From the NCBI GenBank assembly GCA_030427885.1, contig JAUICM010000005.1, forward strand, positions 310,001-374,000: 64,000 nucleotides of DNA. Direction: 5' to 3'. The notes beneath the pieces are model-generated. The model was given only the letters and a program-made list of their open reading frames with translations, was not told the origin of the DNA and did not search any database. Positions 47,649 to 56,675 of this stretch are shown piece by piece. The stretch is from Rhodothermia bacterium. Lineage in GTDB: Bacteria > Bacteroidota > Rhodothermia > Balneolales > Balneolaceae. How positions within the stretch are numbered: position 1 is the first letter of the stretch; each line of letters begins with the position of its first letter. The translations under genes were made by a program, and so were the position numbers.

Positions 47649-48602
47649 TCAGGATTTCTTCTTAGCCCGTTCTTCTTTTTCTTTCATAATGTAATTCAGA
47701 TAAAGAAATTCGAGAGCACAGCTTTCGTAACCTTTCCAGTTCTGTATCAGTTTCTGAAATTTCTCTTCAGAGCAGTTATGCGGATCTTCTCCATAGCTCC
47801 AGATGATCCAGCGGCGAAGCCCTTTTTCTTCATCCTTTTGCTTGTTACTGGGGAATACCGCTTCGGTTTTTCCCCGCATCATGATGAGATCCTGCGCGGC
47901 AGATGGTCCGATTCCACGTACTGAGGTCAATTGTTCATAGGCTTCAAGAGGGTCGCAGTTTGTTACGTGATCTACGTCAAAGGTTCCACCTACGATATCA
48001 GCAGCCAGGCCGGTCAGGTATTGTCCTTTGCGTAGGGTAGGACCAAGTTTCCGGATGTTGGCAGGATCGGCTTTCATGAGCTGGAAGGGGCGGGGCCAGG
48101 CAGCCAGTGTTCCACCTTTATATTCAAGAGCAGTGCCATAAGCTTCCCGGATGGCATACATCATTTTCTTTGCGGTGGGCTTGTGGTTCATCTGCATTTC
48201 CACGATCCGGTACTGGATGTCTTCGAACAGGTTGGCCCGGGTCATGCGTTTCAGACCATAGAAAGCAGATAGTTTGTCACCAAGAACTTTATCATTAGCT
48301 GCTTTATCGTAAAGGGGACGAATATCCATATCCGTTCCAAGGATCTTACTCAGACTTTTATTGGCTTCGTCGATCTCATCCTTACTGAGCGATTCTTTGC
48401 ATTCAATATTGAATTCGGGACTGTCAGGGTCACCATTAAAAAAGACGGTTACGATAACATCCCGTTCACCTACAGGTATCGGACGGGTGAATCCTTCTTC
48501 GAATAAGGTTTCAGGATCGTGTTCGTGATCAAAATAGGATTCCACATCCAGGCACAGAAACCAGTCGTGCGGAGGAATGGATTTGAGAGTCCAGCTGCTC
48601 AT
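47649..48602 (-). CDS. HhH-GPD family DNA glycosylase (AlkA-like)
   Basis: A 317-residue protein resembling 3-methyladenine DNA glycosylases. The helix-hairpin-helix is clear (LTSVRGIGPSAAQDLIMMRG at ~225-245) and is followed by VFPSN...DEEKGLRRWI. In AlkA-type enzymes an Asp just after the VFP-type motif attacks the sugar; here the nearby residues are SN/DEE, so the position of the catalytic acid is uncertain. The N-terminal ~110 residues fit the AlkA-like N-terminal domain. Predicted role: excision of alkylated bases, if the acid is functional. The start codon abuts a perfect 20-bp inverted repeat. Confidence 0.75.
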   Translation of the reverse strand: MSSWTLKSIPPHDWFLCLDVESYFDHEHDPETLFEEGFTRPIPVGERDVIVTVFFNGDPDSPEFNIECKESLSKDEIDEANKSLSKILGTDMDIRPLYDKAANDKVLGDKLSAFYGLKRMTRANLFEDIQYRIVEMQMNHKPTAKKMMYAIREAYGTALEYKGGTLAAWPRPFQLMKADPANIRKLGPTLRKGQYLTGLAADIVGGTFDVDHVTNCDPLEAYEQLTSVRGIGPSAAQDLIMMRGKTEAVFPSNKQKDEEKGLRRWIIWSYGEDPHNCSEEKFQKLIQNWKGYESCALEFLYLNYIMKEKEERAKKKS

Positions 48603-48603
48603 T

Positions 48604-48694
48604 TCAATTAAGAATTAAGAATGTTTCAATTTTGGATGGTTATGCACCAACATAGTAATGTATGAGGACATTCCCATTCTTAATTCTTAATTGA
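48604..48694. repeat. Perfect 20-bp inverted repeat upstream of the DNA glycosylase
   Basis: Arms at 48604-48623 and 48675-48694 are exact reverse complements, built from the word TTAATTCTTAATT, with a 51-bp spacer. The element begins 2 bp from the glycosylase start codon. It resembles in composition and placement the elements at 5015-5099 and 55086-55228. Confidence 0.7.
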
Positions 48695-48755
48695 ATTATT
48701 TGATCAGCATCTTTTTTACGATCTCACAGGACAGAATAATTCTAATTATTCAACC

Positions 48756-48787
48756 AAAAAAAAGCTCCCGGCCTAAGACCGGAAGCT
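48756..48787 (-). terminator. Intrinsic terminator of the RND efflux operon
   Basis: On the minus strand a 9-bp stem (48763-48771 with 48779-48787, one G-U pair), 7-nt loop and then eight T residues (complement of 48756-48763) follow the RND gene stop by about 25 bp. It is a textbook intrinsic terminator. Confidence 0.88.
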
Positions 48788-48810
48788 TTCAACTACTCAG
48801 GATAAAACAA

Positions 48811-51800
48811 TCATGATTTGGCCAGCTCTACCTTTTCTTCAGAACGACTGAATGGATTCCAGTTATAGGATTTAACTTTTTCCAGCACCTGATCGGATGT
48901 GATATACACCACTGGGATAAATACCAGAGTGACCAGGGTGGAAGCAGTAAGTCCGCCAATCACCACACGGGCAAGAGATGCCTGGATTTCAGCGCCTGCA
49001 CCAATACCCAGGGCTAAAGGCATCAATCCAAGAACGGTGGTGAGTGTGGTCATAAGAATAGGGCGGAGGCGAAGCTTTCCGGAAGCGATCACAGCCTCAG
49101 TAACGCTCATTCCTTTCTCGCGCCGCAGCAGGTTGATGTAATCGACGAGTACGATGGCATTGTTAACCACGATACCGATCAGCATGATCATTCCCATCAA
49201 ACTCTGAATATTGAGCGTGGTACCCGTTAGCATCAGTGTGGGAACCACACCGATCACAGCCAGTGGCACAGAGAACATTACAACCAACGGGTCAAAAAAT
49301 CGTTCAAACTGACCAGCCATTACCATGTAGATCAGAATCAGTGCCATGATGATGGAAAGCTGGAAATCGGCAGCTGCTTTCTGCTGTTCTTCATATTCCC
49401 CTCCAAATACAATACTGTATCCTTCAGGAAGCTGGAAATCAACCAACCGGTCTCTGATAGTTTCAACAGCTTCACCAAGAGCTACACCGGGTTCCAGTTC
49501 TGCTGTGATATTTGTCACACGCTGACCATTAATACGGCTGATTCCTGTTGGCCCACGGGCATTATCTTTTCTAATTACTGATGAAACCGGAAGTACACGT
49601 CCATCCGGAGTTCGGATCGAAATATTATCCAGATCCAGGGCACTCAGGCGGTCTTCGGGACGCAGACGTACGGTGATAGGATATTCATCACCACCGACCC
49701 GGTAACTTCCGGCCCGGCTTCCACCAATATTGGTCTGGATCACACTGGCAACCTGATTAACAGATAAGCCAAGATCAGCTATTTTTTCGCGGTCGAACTG
49801 AATGCGTTGCTCAGGCCGGCCTTCGCTGCGTCCTACACGTGCGCCAAATACACCCGGAATAGTTTCCATCTCCAGTTTGATCTTCTGGGCGAGTTCATAT
49901 GATTTTTCCACATCGTATCCCCTTAACTGTACCTGAACAGCTTCAGTACCATCGCCAGAGCCGAAAATTCGTCGCAGTATCCAGAGGCCAGATTGGGCAC
50001 TTACCCTGATATCGGCACCAGGAATCTTTCCTTCCACAGCTTTTCGGATATTCTCTGCTATTTCTGAGGTATTTCCTTTTCTTTCGGTTGCAGGCTTCAT
50101 AGCAATCTCAACCTCAGCACGGCCATCACGAACCTCTGTTGTTACATTCTTAACATCATCCATTGGAAGATTTGCCAATACGATCTTCTCCAGTTCCTGC
50201 AAATAAAGATTCTGTACGGCAATATTGGTTCCATCGGCCATTTCAAGGTTGATATCGATCTCATCAGCATCGGTTTGCGGGGCAAGTTCTACAGGAATCA
50301 AGGGTACCAGCAAGAAACTTCCAACTACTAATATGGTTGTAACTCCGAAAACGGAAACACGGTGTCTGAGCACTACCTTCAGGAATTCTGAATAGCGAAT
50401 CTCCAGCCTCTCAAAGAACAACTGAAATCGACCTTTTTTCTTTACAGTTCCAGCTTTTTTGACTGTCAGGAATTTACTGGAAAGCATCGGAACCAGTGTC
50501 AGGGCCACTAATAACGAACACATCAATGCAAATACTACCACCAGGGCTAGTTGTTTGAATAACAAGCCTGAAATAGTTTGCATGAAAACCACCGGAAGGA
50601 AGATCACGGTGGTGGTAAGGGTAGAGGCAATGATCGCTCCTGCTACCTGCTTGGTACCAATAAGAGAACTGGTTTTGAGGTCTTCGCCTTCTTCTTCCCG
50701 CAGCCGGATGATATTCTCCAACACCACAATGGCATTGTCAACAATGAGACCTACCCCAAGTGCAAGCCCTCCGAAACTCATTTGATTCAGTGTAAGATCA
50801 CTGAAGTACAGCAATCCAAAAGTTGCGATAATAGAGATCGGGATCGCAACAGCGATAATAAAAGTAGAAGAACCATTTCGGAAAAACACATAAAGAACGA
50901 TAACAGCCAAAAGGGCACCCCATATAGCTGAATTCTGGACATTATCGATCGAATCCTGGATAAACTGACTTTGGTCAACGGTAACGAAGAGCTCCATATC
51001 ATTGCGTTCGGCATTGATACGAGCCACTTCATTTCTGATATCTTCGGCCACCGCTACTGTGTTAGCTCCTGTTTGCTTTCTGATCCCAAAGCGAACCATG
51101 GGTTTTCCATCGATGGTTACAAGCCGGTCCAGATCTTCATAGCCAAAACTTACATTCGCTACATCTTTAACCCGGATCGGTTTACCATCAATTGTAGTGA
51201 TCACGGTATTGGCGATCTCATCAACAGATTCATATTCCCCAAGGGTTCGAACATACAGGCGTTGAGTTCCTGAGTTCACATTTCCGCCGGGCAGATTTGT
51301 ATTCTCACGTGCAATGGCCTGCTGAACCTGCTGAGTGGAAAGTCCGCTGGCAATGAGGCGATCACGTTTGATATCAACTTTTACCTCCCGGTTGATACCA
51401 CCCCAAATATCAATAGAGCCCACTCCGTTGATCTGTTCAAAGCGTTTGGTTATCTCCCTGTCTAGTAGAAGAGTAAGTTCAGCGAGATCTTTATCGGAGT
51501 TAGCTCCAATAATTACGATAGGGAAGTTATTTGGATCGAATTTCCAGATACGCGGGGGATCAGCTTCTGGAGGAAGACTACCTCGAACACGATCAAGTGC
51601 AGCGCGTATGTCATTAGCGGCAGCGTCAATATTCACACCCTGGGCAAATTCAAGAGTTACACGGCTGCTACCTTCGTTTGAATTGGAACGTACGCGTTCA
51701 ACACCGGGTACTCCTGCAACGGCATTTTCAATTCGTTCAGTTATGATGTTCTCAATTTCCTCCGGACCAACGTTCGAATAGTTGGTAGCTATTGTTAGTT

Positions 51801-51930
51801 GGGGATATTCAATTGGAGGGAGCAGATCCACTGGCAGATATCTGAATCCCATCACTCCGAGGGTGATGATGATCAGAAATACCATGGACGTGGCTATAGG
51901 TCGTTTTACAGAAGCTTCAGTAATAGGCAT
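48811..51930 (-). CDS. RND (HAE1-type) efflux pump inner-membrane subunit
   Basis: A 1039-residue pump of the AcrB/MexB type: 12 membrane helices in two halves with two large periplasmic loops. The proton-relay helix TM4 reads GLALGVGLIVDNAIVVLENI, with Asp followed by Asn rather than the Asp-Asp pair of AcrB, as is common in HAE1 pumps of this lineage. TM10 carries GMIMLIGIVVNNAIVLVDYIN. N-terminus ITEASVKRPIATSMVFLIIITLG is typical. With its adaptor it expels hydrophobic drugs, bile-like compounds or dyes, driven by the proton gradient. It starts 15 bp after the adaptor gene. No outer-membrane factor (TolC-type) is next to it, so one encoded elsewhere must be used. Confidence 0.93.
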   Translation of the reverse strand: MPITEASVKRPIATSMVFLIIITLGVMGFRYLPVDLLPPIEYPQLTIATNYSNVGPEEIENIITERIENAVAGVPGVERVRSNSNEGSSRVTLEFAQGVNIDAAANDIRAALDRVRGSLPPEADPPRIWKFDPNNFPIVIIGANSDKDLAELTLLLDREITKRFEQINGVGSIDIWGGINREVKVDIKRDRLIASGLSTQQVQQAIARENTNLPGGNVNSGTQRLYVRTLGEYESVDEIANTVITTIDGKPIRVKDVANVSFGYEDLDRLVTIDGKPMVRFGIRKQTGANTVAVAEDIRNEVARINAERNDMELFVTVDQSQFIQDSIDNVQNSAIWGALLAVIVLYVFFRNGSSTFIIAVAIPISIIATFGLLYFSDLTLNQMSFGGLALGVGLIVDNAIVVLENIIRLREEEGEDLKTSSLIGTKQVAGAIIASTLTTTVIFLPVVFMQTISGLLFKQLALVVVFALMCSLLVALTLVPMLSSKFLTVKKAGTVKKKGRFQLFFERLEIRYSEFLKVVLRHRVSVFGVTTILVVGSFLLVPLIPVELAPQTDADEIDINLEMADGTNIAVQNLYLQELEKIVLANLPMDDVKNVTTEVRDGRAEVEIAMKPATERKGNTSEIAENIRKAVEGKIPGADIRVSAQSGLWILRRIFGSGDGTEAVQVQLRGYDVEKSYELAQKIKLEMETIPGVFGARVGRSEGRPEQRIQFDREKIADLGLSVNQVASVIQTNIGGSRAGSYRVGGDEYPITVRLRPEDRLSALDLDNISIRTPDGRVLPVSSVIRKDNARGPTGISRINGQRVTNITAELEPGVALGEAVETIRDRLVDFQLPEGYSIVFGGEYEEQQKAAADFQLSIIMALILIYMVMAGQFERFFDPLVVMFSVPLAVIGVVPTLMLTGTTLNIQSLMGMIMLIGIVVNNAIVLVDYINLLRREKGMSVTEAVIASGKLRLRPILMTTLTTVLGLMPLALGIGAGAEIQASLARVVIGGLTASTLVTLVFIPVVYITSDQVLEKVKSYNWNPFSRSEEKVELAKS

Positions 51931-51945
51931 AACGTACTCTTCAGG

Positions 51946-53253
51946 TTAAAGGGTTGCGTTTTGCGATGGATTGGTATCACCGAGAGCCTGTTTAAGCAGG
52001 TCTTCGCGTTGCATATTCTGCAGGCCAAGCACTTTCTCCCATGATACTGTGCGGATACGGGCTTGTTCACGTCCTTCGCCAAGAAGATCCTGCCCGATAG
52101 TAACTACCCACTGACCACTTTCCATCCCGCCAACACCTACTTCCATGCGGCCACGGGCCAAAATATTAATTGGGGTGAAGGTAACATCCGTAGGTTCTGT
52201 CAGCGCGGTTAATTCACCTGAATTGTTAGATTCATCAGCTGCAGGTACGATCTCTGAACCAATGGAAGAGGCGATGAACACTCCTTCCTTTCCAGTAGCG
52301 GGATCAGTATAGATGGCGCTTACCGGGATAAGGGTTGCCTGCTCGCTTTCTCCAAAATGAACATCAACGGGAACAAACATTCCGGGTTTGAGCAATCCAT
52401 TGGTATTATCAACATCAATTTCGGCTTCAGTGCTTCGGGTCACTTCATTAAGGAATGGCGAAATGCGTGATAATTTAGCTCTCACCTCACGCGTATTACC
52501 TTTGCTATCTTCTACATAAATACTGGCTGACTGCCCTATGGAAATCTTATTTAGCATGCTTTCGGTGAGTACGATCTCAACACGAAGTTTGGTAAGATCA
52601 CCTATCATAAAGAGTTGGGTTGCTGATGATACCTGCATCCCAACCTGTGCATTACGCTGCCCGATAGTACCGGAGATCGGTGCCAACACAAGCGTTCTGC
52701 TCAGTGTTTCTTTTCGTTCATCTACTAGTGATTCAGACTGCTGCACCTGAGCTTCAGCAAGCTCAACATCGGCTTCTGCTGAAATAAGTTGAGCTTCCAG
52801 TTGCTCGATCTCAGCGTCACTGCTCAGATTTTTTTCTGCCAGTTGCTTTGCACGATCATATCTGGATTTTAATTCAGAATATTGAGCTTCCGCTTGTCGA
52901 AGCCGGGCTTTATTGATCCTTAAGCCTGCTTCAGCCTGAAGTAATTGCTGTTGAGCTTGTTCATCATTAAGCTGGACAAGTTTTTCGCCTTTACGAACAA
53001 AATCACCGTTTTCAGCAAATACCTGTTCAACACGTCCGGATATTTGAGGATAGAGCGGGACCTGGTTCTCAGAACGTACATTACCGCTGAAGCGCTCCAC
53101 AAGCGGGAGTGATCCATACCGGGCCTGAACTGCTTCTACAGCGGGTATTACCTGGGTACCGCGACCCTGTTGGTTGTTGGTTCCGGATTCGTCATCACCA
53201 GAACATGCAGCAAATAAAATGATCAAAGCTGCAAGGTGTATTCCTTTATGCAT
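51946..53253 (-). CDS. RND efflux periplasmic adaptor (HlyD/MFP family lipoprotein)
   Basis: A 435-residue membrane-fusion protein. The signal sequence ends in lipobox FAAC (Cys17), so it is lipid anchored. The order is typical: first half of the lipoyl domain (PLYPQISGRVEQVFAENGDFVRKGEKLVQLND), a long coiled-coil hairpin (~95-185, QAEAGLRINKARLRQAEAQYSELKSRYDRAKQLAEKN), second lipoyl half (APISGTIGQRNAQVG) and a beta-barrel domain (VDVHFGESEQATLIPVSAIY). The C-terminus carries a MRED-like extension of about 40 residues beyond the usual domain. It is the first gene of the efflux operon and pairs with the pump encoded directly behind it. Confidence 0.92.
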   Translation of the reverse strand: MHKGIHLAALIILFAACSGDDESGTNNQQGRGTQVIPAVEAVQARYGSLPLVERFSGNVRSENQVPLYPQISGRVEQVFAENGDFVRKGEKLVQLNDEQAQQQLLQAEAGLRINKARLRQAEAQYSELKSRYDRAKQLAEKNLSSDAEIEQLEAQLISAEADVELAEAQVQQSESLVDERKETLSRTLVLAPISGTIGQRNAQVGMQVSSATQLFMIGDLTKLRVEIVLTESMLNKISIGQSASIYVEDSKGNTREVRAKLSRISPFLNEVTRSTEAEIDVDNTNGLLKPGMFVPVDVHFGESEQATLIPVSAIYTDPATGKEGVFIASSIGSEIVPAADESNNSGELTALTEPTDVTFTPINILARGRMEVGVGGMESGQWVVTIGQDLLGEGREQARIRTVSWEKVLGLQNMQREDLLKQALGDTNPSQNATL

Positions 53254-53367
53254 TGAAGAGCAGAATTTTAAAATATTATCATTGGTTAGTTACTCGTACA
53301 AAGAAACGTATTTAGCCTGAAAACCCATTCATACCTGTTGTTAAATACTTTAAAAATCAGCGGCTTT

Positions 53368-55092
53368 TTACTTCTTTTTATATCTGAAAGAAGGGTTTAT
53401 GGACTGTGTTTCCCTGACCTCATTCAGTTTCTGCTGATACATCCGTTCCACATCTTTGAGTGTATCAGCATCTTTAACTGAGAGATCCCATCGGATGGCT
53501 TTAAATCGGGGTAATCGCAGGGTGTACTTAGCTTTTGTGCGCTTGTTAACCTGGATGTCCTCGAATTCAAGTTCCACGATGATGTCCGGCTTTAACAGAA
53601 GGGTAGGTCCGAATCGTTCCAGCGTAAGTACTTTGATGCGTTTGTTGATCTCGGCCAGTTCTTCATTGGAGTATCCACCATATGCTTTCCCAATCGGAAT
53701 GAATTCTTCCTCATAGCGCTCATCGTCTTTAACAGAAATTCCCAAGGTGAAATCGGAGTAGGTACCGCCGCGTTTCCCGCTTCCGGCGTGGGCATACAGG
53801 ATAACGGTATCAAGTGAGCCGCTGGGTTTCTTTACCTTCAGCCAGGATTTCCGGCGCTGACCATATTCATACGTGGAGTCTTTTTTCTTCAGCATCAATC
53901 CTTCGTTGCCGTGGGCCAGCGCCTGTTCAAAAAGTTCTTCCACATCATCTTCGCTTGAGATCTGTTTTTGAGTGGTAACAGGCAGGTGATATTCACCGGC
54001 AATGCGCTCGAGTATTTCACGACGTTCTGTTAATGGTTTTTCAAAGATCGGGGATGAGTTCACATAGATGATATCATACGCGATGAATAAGACCGGATAT
54101 TGATCCAGCAACTTCTTTGAGGGCTTTTTGACACCCATTCTTTTCTGAAGGAGCTGGAAGGGAAGAATGGTGTCGTCCTTGAATACACAGATCTCCCCAT
54201 CCAAAACTACATCCGGCATATTCCGTTCCTGAAAGAATTGTACGATCTCAGGAAAAGAAGAAGTGACTACATTAAGATCCCGGGAATACAATTCCACTTT
54301 CTGTCCGGAGATATGAGCCTGACACCGCATACCATCAAATTTCTCTTCGGCAATGTACTCTTCAAGATTTTCAACTGCGCGACTTTCAATAGCTGAGGCC
54401 AGCATAAATGAAAGTGGATGGAAAAGCTCGAAGGTGGCTTTATTGAGATTTCCCTGCTTAGCCAGTACCGCCGTTTCGCCCAGGCTCCCGGTGATCATAT
54501 GGGCATATCGCACGGCTTCAGGATCTTTATCAAAGGCTTTGGCGATGGCGTTTACCACACTTTTGGTTTCGAATCCGATCCGCAGGGAACCCTGGCCCAT
54601 GATCCGGATGAAGAACTTAACTTCCAGTGGGGTCATTTTACTCCAGGTATCCAGAATGATCTGCTTCTTGCGATCCCGGTTGGAAGTGATGTACAACTCT
54701 TCGTAAATGGCAGCGATTTCCTTCAGGCTCATTCTGTCGTCCGACCATTTGCTCCGGGCTTCGGGCAAATTTTCCATCAGCTTTTGGATGGTTTCTGAAG
54801 AACTTCCGGTGGCTGTTTTACTGGGTTTGAAAACCAGCTCATAATCGATCTCACAGAAGTCGGAAGCCAGCACCGCAATGGTCCGGTATCCGACCGAAGC
54901 CCGTTTGCTCGATACATCCGAAAAAGCTCCTTCCCCCAGATACTGAGCCGCCAGCCGGAGGTCTTCTTCATGTTCAACAGAAGCAAAATACTCAGCACAG
55001 AGTTTAATCTTAGCATTCGATCCCCGGGTCTCCAGAATGGATTGGGCAAGAGAGCAAAGTTCGTAAAAGGTATGTGGAGTTGTTGAATTCAA
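53368..55092 (-). CDS. ATP-dependent DNA ligase (ligase-associated gene set)
   Basis: A 574-residue ATP-dependent ligase of the archaeal/LigB-like type. The N-terminal DNA-binding domain (~1-225) precedes the nucleotidyltransferase core with motif I EEKFDGMRC (adenylated Lys251), motif III VLDGEICVF, IV NEGLMLKKKDSTYEYGQR and V SWLKVKKP. A C-terminal OB-fold follows (RFGPTLLLKPDIIVELEFEDIQ). All motifs are intact. The first codon is a TTG within an AT-rich inverted repeat; no ATG is present for more than 100 residues inside the N-terminal domain. The MBL-fold exonuclease gene 145 bp upstream is the usual partner of such ligases, implying a role in DNA repair. Confidence 0.9.
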   Translation of the reverse strand: MNSTTPHTFYELCSLAQSILETRGSNAKIKLCAEYFASVEHEEDLRLAAQYLGEGAFSDVSSKRASVGYRTIAVLASDFCEIDYELVFKPSKTATGSSSETIQKLMENLPEARSKWSDDRMSLKEIAAIYEELYITSNRDRKKQIILDTWSKMTPLEVKFFIRIMGQGSLRIGFETKSVVNAIAKAFDKDPEAVRYAHMITGSLGETAVLAKQGNLNKATFELFHPLSFMLASAIESRAVENLEEYIAEEKFDGMRCQAHISGQKVELYSRDLNVVTSSFPEIVQFFQERNMPDVVLDGEICVFKDDTILPFQLLQKRMGVKKPSKKLLDQYPVLFIAYDIIYVNSSPIFEKPLTERREILERIAGEYHLPVTTQKQISSEDDVEELFEQALAHGNEGLMLKKKDSTYEYGQRRKSWLKVKKPSGSLDTVILYAHAGSGKRGGTYSDFTLGISVKDDERYEEEFIPIGKAYGGYSNEELAEINKRIKVLTLERFGPTLLLKPDIIVELEFEDIQVNKRTKAKYTLRLPRFKAIRWDLSVKDADTLKDVERMYQQKLNEVRETQSINPSFRYKKK

Positions 55093-55228
55093 GATTTAAA
55101 ATTTAAAATGAAAAATAAGGTCGAAGTTTTTACTAAATCCTATCAGTGAATTGAAGTTTCGAGACTATATAGAGAGTGAGAAATCACAGATCTCATTTTT
55201 AATTTTAAATCTTTCATTTTGAATTGAT
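55086..55228. repeat. Imperfect AT-rich inverted repeat between exonuclease and ligase genes
   Basis: Arms of about 31-35 bp (55086-55116 and 55194-55228) are imperfect reverse complements built of TTTAAAATTTAAAATG-like words. The right arm, read on the other strand, carries AATTCAAAATGAAAGATT, the word found at 5016-5031. The left arm overlaps the TTG start of the ligase. Confidence 0.6.
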
Positions 55229-55237
55229 CTCATAGAA

Positions 55238-56224
55238 TTAATCTGTTTCAGAAGCCTCTAAATCCAAAAACCTGCTTTTGATCCCCTTCTTATCCAGAAA
55301 ATGCTGAACCACCTTCGGATTCGGGGTATGGGTCATGTAGACCATTTTAGGATGTAATTCTTCACAAAGCCGTAACAGCTCAAAGAAATCGAGGTGATCG
55401 GAGATCGGGATGAGTTCGTCGGCGGTGAGCTGGGTTCGCCGTGCCTCGCTGGAGGCCCAGCCGCTGCAATAGGCCGTACGGAGTTTCTTCACATTACTGG
55501 CAAAACCGGATTCCGGGGAAGCACTGGGCGCTATCAGGATCTTGCCTTCGCAGGTCTCCCGGTCATAGCTTTCGTAATTGCCTAAGGAATAACCTTCTTC
55601 TTCATACACGTGACACAGTTTGTATCCGGCACCGTGGATCTGCATGGGATGATCCAGTTCTTTGAGCAGATACATCAGCTCCTGCGCCTTGCCGAGATTG
55701 TAAGCGAGAAACAGGGGAGTTGCTCCTTCCTCCAGTGATTCCCTCGCAAACTTCAGTATCATTTCCTTCAGTTCCTCTTCCGGCTTCCATTTGTAGATCG
55801 GCAGACTGAAGGTGGCTTCCGTGATGAAATAGTCCACCTGTTCCGGTATTTCAAAACCTTCGGTGGCAGGAGAGGGAGGAGTCCGGTAATCGCCGGTGTA
55901 CAGCACTGTTCCTTCCTCACTTTCGATATAGGTCATGGCTGAGCCGAGGATATGTCCGGCCGGATAAAAAGTGATCCGGGCTTTGTCCGTTTCCACAGGC
56001 TTTCCGAATTCCAGTTCGGTGATCTCCCCCTGAAATCCACGTAACCGCAGGAATTTGGCAGTCGGACGGGTGGCATAGACCGGAAGCCTCCGGTTGGAAG
56101 GAATATGATCCGAATGGGCATGCGACACAAAAATATGTTCTGCCTTCGAACCACCATAATCCAGCCCGATTCCCAGTTCGGGAATCAGAATACCATCACG
56201 TCCTGCTTTTTTTATTGAGATCAT
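55238..56224 (-). CDS. Ligase-associated MBL-fold DNA exonuclease
   Basis: A 328-residue metallo-beta-lactamase-fold protein. The HxHxDH motif HAHSDH (His35, His37, Asp39, His40) is followed by AGHILGSAM, LYTGDYRT (metal-bridging Asp) and SDHLDFFELL near 270. These features match the ligase-associated exonuclease branch related to CPSF/SNM1 nucleases. Its companion in many genomes is the ATP-dependent ligase found directly downstream, together with an Lhr-like helicase and a metallophosphoesterase; those two are not in this window. Expected role is end processing in DNA repair. Confidence 0.85.
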   Translation of the reverse strand: MISIKKAGRDGILIPELGIGLDYGGSKAEHIFVSHAHSDHIPSNRRLPVYATRPTAKFLRLRGFQGEITELEFGKPVETDKARITFYPAGHILGSAMTYIESEEGTVLYTGDYRTPPSPATEGFEIPEQVDYFITEATFSLPIYKWKPEEELKEMILKFARESLEEGATPLFLAYNLGKAQELMYLLKELDHPMQIHGAGYKLCHVYEEEGYSLGNYESYDRETCEGKILIAPSASPESGFASNVKKLRTAYCSGWASSEARRTQLTADELIPISDHLDFFELLRLCEELHPKMVYMTHTPNPKVVQHFLDKKGIKSRFLDLEASETD

Positions 56225-56297
56225 ACCTATTTATTTAATAGTCATTCTGATCCGCCAGCCGGAGGAGAAGAACCATATTTGTCATCCATTTATACAC

Positions 56298-56420
56298 ATT
56301 GTCATCCTGAGCGTAGCGAAGGATCTCAATTGTTGATTAACCCACAATTGGTTCAGGATTTGATACTCTTCGCGAGGCACATAATACCTCAAACCTTTTT
56401 GTGGCGCTCAGAGTGACAAT
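56298..56420. repeat. Palindromic intergenic repeat left of the TcmP cassette
   Basis: Ends ATTGTCATCCTGAGCG (56298-56313) and CGCTCAGAGTGACAAT (56405-56420) are inverted with 14 of 16 matches. GTCATCCTGAGCG...AGCGAAGGATC is a word seen repeatedly in Bacteroidota intergenic repeats. A nested hairpin CAATTGT/ACAATTG lies at 56327-56350. A smaller palindrome GAACATT-G-AATGTTC follows at 56514-56528. No gene is visible in 56225-56675. Confidence 0.65.
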
Positions 56421-56675
56421 AGTAAGAAACTACAACTCACCCATGACAACTCCTGTCACCCGGATGCGAACAAATAAACCAACATTTAACATTCAGGGTT
56501 CAATTATTCCAATGAACATTGAATGTTCCTTGTTGAATATTGAAAAAGATAGAAGGGCATACTGACAACGGTATGTCATTTAACTATCATAAAAAAATTG
56601 ACTCAAAAAATATTAAAGACTTATTTCTTAACTATATTATTTCTTTTATTTAAGACAATTATAGCAACAGCTTAT

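Noticed and set aside
56598-56675. Hydrophobic N-terminal extension of TcmP suggesting a membrane anchor
   Set aside because: It needs a TTG start and consists of translated AT-rich DNA; the family N-terminus begins at the ATG at 56676.
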